NCBI GenBank assembly: GCA_022410635.1
Contig: JAJVDF010000219.1
Coordinates: 651,455-715,454, forward strand
Source: Tretioscincus oriximinensis
Taxonomy: Eukaryota > Chordata > Lepidosauria > Squamata > Gymnophthalmidae
DNA length: 64,000 nucleotides
Direction of reading: 5' to 3'
In this document: positions 57,778-64,000 of the stretch, piece by piece
Layout: each line of letters begins with the position of its first letter
Position numbering within the stretch: position 1 is the stretch's first letter
Made by a program: the position numbers and the translations under genes
The notes under the pieces: generated by a model
What the model was told of the DNA's origin: nothing
The model's input: the letters and a program-made list of their open reading frames with translations, nothing else
Databases searched by the model: none

Positions 57778-57999
57778 TCTTAGGATGGATCTGACCAGAC
57801 TCCCTTAGTCCCATGCAGATAACGTGGACTATTGAAGTCCATAAACCAGCTTACTAACTATGTTTTGTGAATAAGGGACATAAACTCAAATGGTCCTCAA
57901 TAGTGGTGNAAGATCTGTGTTATTATTGAGAAGACATAACAGGACCAAACAGATACATTTTGAGTCTATCATAGTCTAAACTAGCATGTGAGTGGCAGA

Positions 58000-59515
58000 T
58001 TCCTATTTCAAGATATAATCTAGAATAAAGTCCAATGCAGAAAGAATCTTATCGTGCAATTACACCAATTTGTGAGAATTTGGATGGGAGGCCTTTTCTG
58101 AGTTGCAAGTCAAATCCAAAAATTNAATTAATTTTTTTCTGTTGGACTAATTCCAAATATTCAACTATCAATCATATTTTTAAGTGAATGTGGTTTTCTT
58201 TATCTCATTTATGAAACAATTTGTCAAAGAGCATGCAATTCCTTTCTGAAGATTGCTTCTTTGTTGACATAAGCCAGATGATCATGCAAACACATACATG
58301 ATTTTTTTTTACTGATATCAAAGTGATTACCCTTCCGCTCTNCCAGGGAGATGACTGACTCAAGTTAGGTCCAGTAAATTTTAGATGTTACTGACACTNT
58401 CAAATAATCCTGCTTGAAGGTATTTCTTTTTACTCAGATAATTATTTATCTACCTTTGTCCCAACCTCTCCCTCCCTCATGGAGTTTTTTGCACAGAGNA
58501 TTTTAAAGATCTTGCTATTCCACATTATCTGCTTGGGAACAGTGGTAATACACATCAAATGTATAGTAACAGCTCCCCCAAACGCATTATTGTAGGACTG
58601 CCCTACATGTGTAGCAACCTCCATTATACAGCAGCTGAGATNCGAAGTGCAATTTTGGAAATGATTCCTAGCACATCCTCTGAGTTCAGCTGCAAGATNC
58701 AACATTTCAGTACTTGGACAGCTCTGAATTCTGCTGTGGCAAATGCACATTTGTAACTGAATGCAGGGGCAGTGCTGAGGAGNACAGGGTGCAGTGTGCA
58801 GTGGTGGACTGGGTCTACAAATATTGATTGCTGAGACACAAGGGTCCCCCACCCATAACTATAAGGCTAATTTTTAAGCCACGTGCCACCTNTCCTGTTT
58901 CTAGTAGGTCTTTTGCAAGACTCTCTTGNTAGATTTTCTGGATACAAACATGGGTATTTCTTTTAAATCTATTACTATTTTTANCATGCAAGGGCACAAT
59001 GAAGATATTCACTGCAAAGGTATCATTTCCATAAACCTATGTAAGGCTAAGTCTTTCCTCCTGTATGATCATTCTGACCCAAATGGTCCATGGAGGTATT
59101 CCCCATAATTGGTAAGAAAACTACAAATTATTGCAAATTAATTCCCATCCCTTTGTGCTATAGAATATCTTATTGTAGTATTTTATTCCTTCAAAAACAA
59201 TGTGTTATATTATCCTACGGAAGTATTGTCTATATTTGATTATTTCAAAGAATAAATGTGCCTAGGTTGAGAAAAATGTTCATGTAAACCCTTGACCACA
59301 CAAGAAAGGAAAATAACACTAAGCAAGGGTGGAGTCTGGATGTTGCCAAACTGGATGCAGGTTCTAAACATTATAAGTTGTAAACATTGGTCATTTTAAT
59401 TTGTAGAGCGTTTCATAGCTGTCTTAAAAAGTGAATTATCTCCTGATTCTAAGAAAGTGAAAGAAATAAAGCTGTGAAGCTATGTTACAATTAATCAGAG
59501 GTGTTAAACCATATA
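58000..59515. other. upstream intergenic stretch without recognised gene
   Basis: Many isolated unknown bases. Old repeat debris with ACATGTGTAGCA and GGACTGCCCTACATG-type motifs seen elsewhere. No exon recognised. Confidence 0.4.
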
Positions 59516-59520
59516 ACAGA

Positions 59521-59620
59521 ATAGCATAAGAGGAGCCCTGCTGAATTGGGCCAGAGCACATCTAGTCTCACATAGTGGCCCACCGATTGCACTTGGACAG
59601 TCTCAAGCTGAAGAAGGCAT
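59521..59620 (-). repeat. CR1-like LINE 3' end, minus
   Basis: AGCATAAGAGGAGCCCTGCT and GTGGCCCACCGATTGCACTT. Confidence 0.75.
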
Positions 59621-60005
59621 TTTCCAATAGCTTAATTTGTTCAGTATATTCTCATTACTCCTACTCAGGATCACATAGTAAGTAATTGAAGAACATTGTT
59701 TCTATGGGTGGGGTTGGGGAGGGGGAAGCAAGCAGGTAGGCAAAACGATGGGAAAAGAAAAGCACTTTGAAAGAAATAAAATATTGGAGCCGGTGCAGAT
59801 GGTGCTAAAAGAACAGCAGCTTCTCTGCTCTGCTCTGCAGATTGTGCTGAACAGACAGCAGGCAGCCCAGCCCATGCTGCAGAAACATGCTAAAATAAAA
59901 TGAAAAATTAAAGGCACGAGCAGCGCATGATTACCTGCAATGTCATGTGCAACNTCATGGCATTTGTACAGCTGCAACAAATGTTGTTCTATTTCTAATG
60001 TTGAT

Positions 60006-60066
60006 CTAGCTGCAGCTAGATGTGGCTGCAGCTAGATGTGGTTGCAGCTAGATGTGGCTGCAGCTA
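60006..60066 (+). repeat. 16-bp tandem repeat (CTGCAGCTAGATGTGG)n
   Basis: About 3.6 units. The left end forms a perfect 16-bp palindrome TCTAGCTGCAGCTAGA. Confidence 0.9.
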
Positions 60067-60188
60067 ACACACTTCAAGCTTAGTCACTTTAATTAATACT
60101 CTTTAATGCATGCAAAGAAGGCTTTGAATCTTTTTCAGTCCTGAAGGATGAGTTTAATTCATTTTTCCCCCATCATGGACTAAGCCTC

Positions 60189-60338
60189 TAACGGGGGTTC
60201 GCTTACCTGTTATTCAGCTCCTTAGCGTTCAAAATTTCTATACATGCCTTACTTTGACTAGCAAAGGTCAATCCAAGTATATTTTATATCAATATATTAA
60301 TGCCAATTAATATATGTCCCACATGGCTAACCCCAACA
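60189..60338 (-). mobile_element. 150-bp internally deleted copy of the 27.5-kb LTR
   Basis: Both ends match the 766-bp LTR: TAACGGGGGTTCGC at the left, TATATGTCCCACATGGCTAA and CCCCAACA at the right. The middle is missing. It is flanked by the 6-bp direct repeat AGCCTC (60183-60188, 60339-60344), so the boundaries are exact. Confidence 0.85.
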
Positions 60339-61029
60339 AGCCTCATTCTTTAGAACTGAAGGAGATTTAAAATAAAGGTGTGCCTAAAATCCTGGCTGTC
60401 CGTCCATCTGTCCATCTATCATCTCACTGGTCACTCCATTTTTTTGCTCCAAAGCCTTGACCTCAGGAAAAAGTACAGAACACCAGAACACACCCTCTGC
60501 TATGCTTATGGGCCAGGGAAGTCATCATATCCCCTTTAAAAATCAAGGTTTTGGCTCAGGAAAATGGAATGTAGTAAGAAGCTCATTCCTGACTCCGAAG
60601 GACCAGGCGAGAGCATGCTGTTTTTTTCTTCTTCTTCATTGTTCTGCATGTTGTTTGTTCTGCAGGAGAAAGAGCATCACGCTTGTAGGGAATCGCAAGT
60701 AAAAGCTTTGCAGAATATGGTGCTTCCCTTGTGAACTCCGGCAGCATCTTTCGCTTGTAGGAAAGAATAGTGGAGGAATTAGCGGGAGCAGTGTGATTTT
60801 TTCCCTTTGATTCATAGGCTGCCAACGTTCGGTTGGGGCAGCGTGAGGCTGGTTTATGTGATGCCATCTTTACAGAANGTCTTTTTCACTCTCTCCGGGC
60901 AAAGAACAGAGTGTTGCTGGAACCCACATTTTCCAACCCTGGGAAATATGTGTAATGTCATCCACCCACTAGGAAAGAAGGTCAACCCTTGTAGATAGCA
61001 TAGTAACAGAAACCTCTGCAGCGAATGCC

Positions 61030-61560
61030 AGAAATGAAGAGCCCTAAATGATTTGGGGTTTTAATACAGCCCGTTACCTTAAGTAATTTTTAATCGCAGC
61101 AAGGAACGATCCCTTTTTATTTTTGAAAGAACAATAATGGCTCAGAGCCCTCGGAAAATAAAAGAGAACTCAGNGCAGCACAGCGATGATTTGCAAGGCT
61201 AGACGGACTCCATAAGGCTTTTTAAAATAGACTCCAATATTTCCACTGCTTAAAGAGGAACAAGTATGTGATGGCTTTTGAAGTGATGATTTTACAATAG
61301 ACCCTAGCTGGGCACATTCTAATTTGCTACCAGAAGTTCCAAAGTACTAGTACTTTCAATAATGAGGCGAGAAGCCCTAATATGAGAAGATTTCTGTATT
61401 GTACCTAATAAAAAGCCGAAAAAATGTGCTAATTTGTAAGTCCTGTTGTGGTGCTAGCCTCGGAGGCTTTTGAAACACCTTACTGACTTATGGAGGATTA
61501 AGGAAAATCTGACATTTGCTACTAGCGGAAAAGTCAATTATAAAATTTCCACCCTTTAGA
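61030..61560. promoter_or_regulatory. repeat-free block, candidate conserved non-coding element
   Basis: About 530 bp without repeat signatures, with balanced composition and segments such as ACCTTAAGTAATTTTTAATC and AACAATAATGGCTC. In this repeat-dense window that is unusual. No open frame and no splice signal stands out. Confidence 0.3.
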
Positions 61561-62006
61561 AACTTCCTGATGCAGGGTGGACGTTAATAGAACAGTCAGC
61601 TTCACTTTGTGTTGCAGAGTTTTGTATTTCCTTGAGAGAAAAAGGCATGCTCTGTTTTCTTAATGGGGATTTAAACAATGGGCTACACTCAGGTGCTGCA
61701 TGAATGGGATGCTGAGACAGGAAGATAAAACAGGTCTTGGGTGGCCCACAAAGAACTACAGTTGGGGAAAACGAGGAGCCCTTATCCTGCTTATGGATGC
61801 GCGCTTGCCCACGCTTAAATGCGAGAGTTTGTGTTTTTTGAAAAACAAAGAAATCTAAGGCTGAATACATTTGTGTTGAAAAAAGCCATGATGGTAACAA
61901 TAAGATGTTATTTGTGGCTAAAAGAAAAACCCTCATAGGCCTAGCCAGCATTGAAGCTTTTTCTCCTCACTAAACAAGTTCAGTAGGTTGTGAAATGGTT
62001 ATTCGA

Positions 62007-62289
62007 ATGGCATAGCCACTAAGAACCAGTCTTTCAACTGAGAGATCCAGTTTTGAGGCCCTGATTCAGACATGGAGAGGGATGAGCACTTTCTACTGGT
62101 CTTCTGCTCCAGCCAACTCATTTATTCAAAAGAAAGTGAATTTGCAATCTATATTTCAATTAGATAACAGAGCACCACCATTAACCTGGTGGGGAAGATA
62201 GATATAAGCCTTCAGGTGAAAATTAACCTTGTTGTAAGCTCCTTTAAGTCCCTTCAGGTGAGAGGGAAGAGTGAAGAAACAGATTCTTC
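62007..62289 (+). repeat. SINE A copy 11, old
   Basis: Diverged along its length but collinear: ACTAAGAACCAGTCTTTC head, TGGTGGGGAAGATAG core and an ATTCTTCA end. Confidence 0.75.
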
Positions 62290-62599
62290 ATATGTTGAAC
62301 AGAATCCATAAAGCTTATAAGGATAGGGATTCTAGACCCTTTTTGCACTGGACTTTAATCCAAATTGTATTACAGAAAAGAATCTGTTATTCAATTGCAT
62401 GCAAACTGGACCAGACCCTGAACTTCTTCAATAAAGACAATTAGATAAAGTCATAAAGGAATTGTACTATATCGGTGGGTTCTATCTGAGTTTAAAGAGA
62501 TTTGATGCCATCATATTGCAATAATGTGTTTTATTTAATGTGACTATTAGTGTCCAGTATTCCATTTTACAAAATGGCCACCAAGTGTCTCTGGGTATT

Positions 62600-64000
62600 T
62601 CTATTTTTTTTTTAAAAAAAAATTTACCCAAAGAACATAGTAACAAAACAGAACAGTAACCATTAAACAATCAGAGCACAATATATACAAACAACTTGTA
62701 CCCCCCCCTCCTCTTACTGTCAGAAATATTTACAGTTCATCATCTTTTTTGTTCCTGTTAAGACTTNATTTGTAGCCAAAAACAGTCTGTAGACGAATTT
62801 TCACTCCAAAACATCTTAACGGTGAAATCTTGTGCTTTCAACCTCTTCTCTCTCAGGTAATCAGATCTCATAAACTCGATCATATAGATTAAGCAATTGT
62901 CCATTGTCCACTTTGACCTGTCCTTCCATCCCTGCACTATAACAAAGTCAAGCCTTCATCTGCTCCCAGCTCCCTACCATTGACATTTAGAAGCATCCTG
63001 CTTGTCTGTGCAACCTAAGAGTGGGACGTAGGCATCCATTAATTTTGTCTAAACCTTTTCTAAAGCAATCTGGAACATGGGACCTATTCAGAAGGCTCGG
63101 ATCATCTATTTGGAAGTAGTTGTATTTCAGTACATGCCATGATGTACTGCTGAAAATCCACTCCTGTGGGATCCCTATGCTAGACGTTTGGATAGAATCC
63201 ATTGATGTAGATGGCACTGATTCTGCCACGGTTGCTCATGGCCAGGATCCAGATGATGAATAAGGCAGGTAAGTGCACTAAGGCCCTTTTTTCATGTACT
63301 TTCTTTAAAACACTTTAGTCAATATGGATTAGTTTGATCTGGATTAGCTGTAGCCGCATATGCTTACGTTAAATAGCTTGATCCACGTTGGAATCTTGAT
63401 CAGTTCTGAGAAGAATGTGTGCCAGCATACAAATGTTAAATCATTGTTATACATGATGTTGGAGTCAATTACATGAAGAATCCAGTTCACATTTGCACTA
63501 TCTTCAAGGGCATCTCCAAAACTACCTCTGAAGGCAGCTTGGAAGGACAGCTCCAAAAGTGCTTCTGAAGGCAGCTCTGGTCTCTTTGGGTCCAAGATGC
63601 AGCAACAATATCATTTACATTTTACCATGTAGATCTGTCTATATCAGTGGTGGTTGGCCTCTGGGTTCGTGGGCTTCGGTGAACACTCAGAGATTAAAAT
63701 CAATAAAATCTCCTTTCATAGAGGAGCTGCCAACAAATCAAAAAGCTCCAGGCAGCTTTTTTTAATACAGAAAAGGGGTTGCCATTCCCAGAATCAATGG
63801 GAAGGCTGCCTAGGAGGGGCTACAGTCTCTCTCTTGGTTTCCGTAGAGGTGCCATTTAATATTGACATTCAACTTGCAGACTGAGAAAGAGACCAGTAAG
63901 TGCTGGAATGTGTCGTCCTCCCACTGCTTTCCTAACTTTGCTGAGGATGGAGGAACCTGCACACCCCCCCCCCAGCCCCAAACTGCACCAGCTACCACTG
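62600..64000. other. window end, unclassified
   Basis: Minus-strand open frames near 62987-63229 and 63344-63595 have no recognisable family. The first continues into similar-looking sequence down to about 62750 with stops and may be a decayed retroelement or pseudogene. A C-run lies at 63965-63973. Confidence 0.3.

Noticed and set aside
62987..63229. 80-codon minus frame with QEWIFSSTSWHVLKYN
   Set aside because: Looks protein-like but has no recognised family, no clear splice sites, and is followed by frames with stops; left unclassified.
54800..64000. IQCA1 exons, expected upstream by human synteny
   Set aside because: No frame resembling IQ or AAA domain sequence was found; the gene presumably lies beyond the window.

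Overview
This is vertebrate nuclear DNA. Interspersed repeats are dense, genes are sparse, and the one clear gene is split into short exons with GT/AG splice sites. The repeats point to a non-avian reptile, most likely a lepidosaur such as a lizard. They include a tRNA-headed SINE resembling the Sauria SINE, a second tRNA-headed SINE with a (TTC)n tail, CR1-like LINE 3' ends, lizard-type L1 fragments and Penelope-like 3' ends. The species cannot be named from the window alone.

The gene is ASB18 (ankyrin repeat and SOCS box protein 18), on the minus strand. Its six coding exons run from 54784 down to 7645: 54553-54784, 37007-37159, 31565-31832, 10462-10966, 9193-9306 and 7645-7830. Intron phases (1, 1, 2, 0, 0) agree and the 1458-nt frame is open, giving about 485 residues. 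The product has a conserved N-terminus, about six ankyrin repeats and a C-terminal SOCS box with elongin BC and Cul5 motifs, so it is expected to be a substrate receptor of a Cul5 ubiquitin ligase. In human the flanking genes are GBX2 (past the 3' end) and IQCA1 (upstream); I found no exon of either here.

Layout. Positions 1-7260 lie downstream of ASB18: SINEs, a CT/GA microsatellite pair, an L1 fragment, and an AT-rich homeodomain-site-rich block (2036-2440) that looks like a conserved regulatory element. Positions 7269-54784 are the ASB18 transcription unit. Its introns hold a Penelope-like foldback beside exon 6, an L1 just upstream of exon 4, a 5'-inverted L1 at 21.6-22.4 kb, a 766-bp solo LTR at 27.5-28.3 kb, two SINEs in opposite orientation closely flanking exon 3, an AT-rich tandem duplication and a second Penelope-like foldback at 35.6-36.0 kb, a possible internal promoter and alternative first exon at 37.3 kb, two assembly gaps (14194-14772, 49842-50291), and a tandem array of CR1-like 3' ends at 53.5-54.3 kb. 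Positions 54785-64000 lie upstream: a MEF2-type and an M-CAT-type site next to exon 1, a hAT-like MITE nested in a Tigger-like relic, a second 5'-inverted LINE, a 150-bp deletion derivative of the same LTR, and an apparently repeat-free block at 61.0-61.6 kb.

No prokaryotic genes, CRISPR arrays or RNA genes were found. The unusual material is mostly in the structure of the mobile elements: recurrent foldbacks carrying hammerhead-like motifs, twin-primed LINEs, and matched SINE pairs around an exon.
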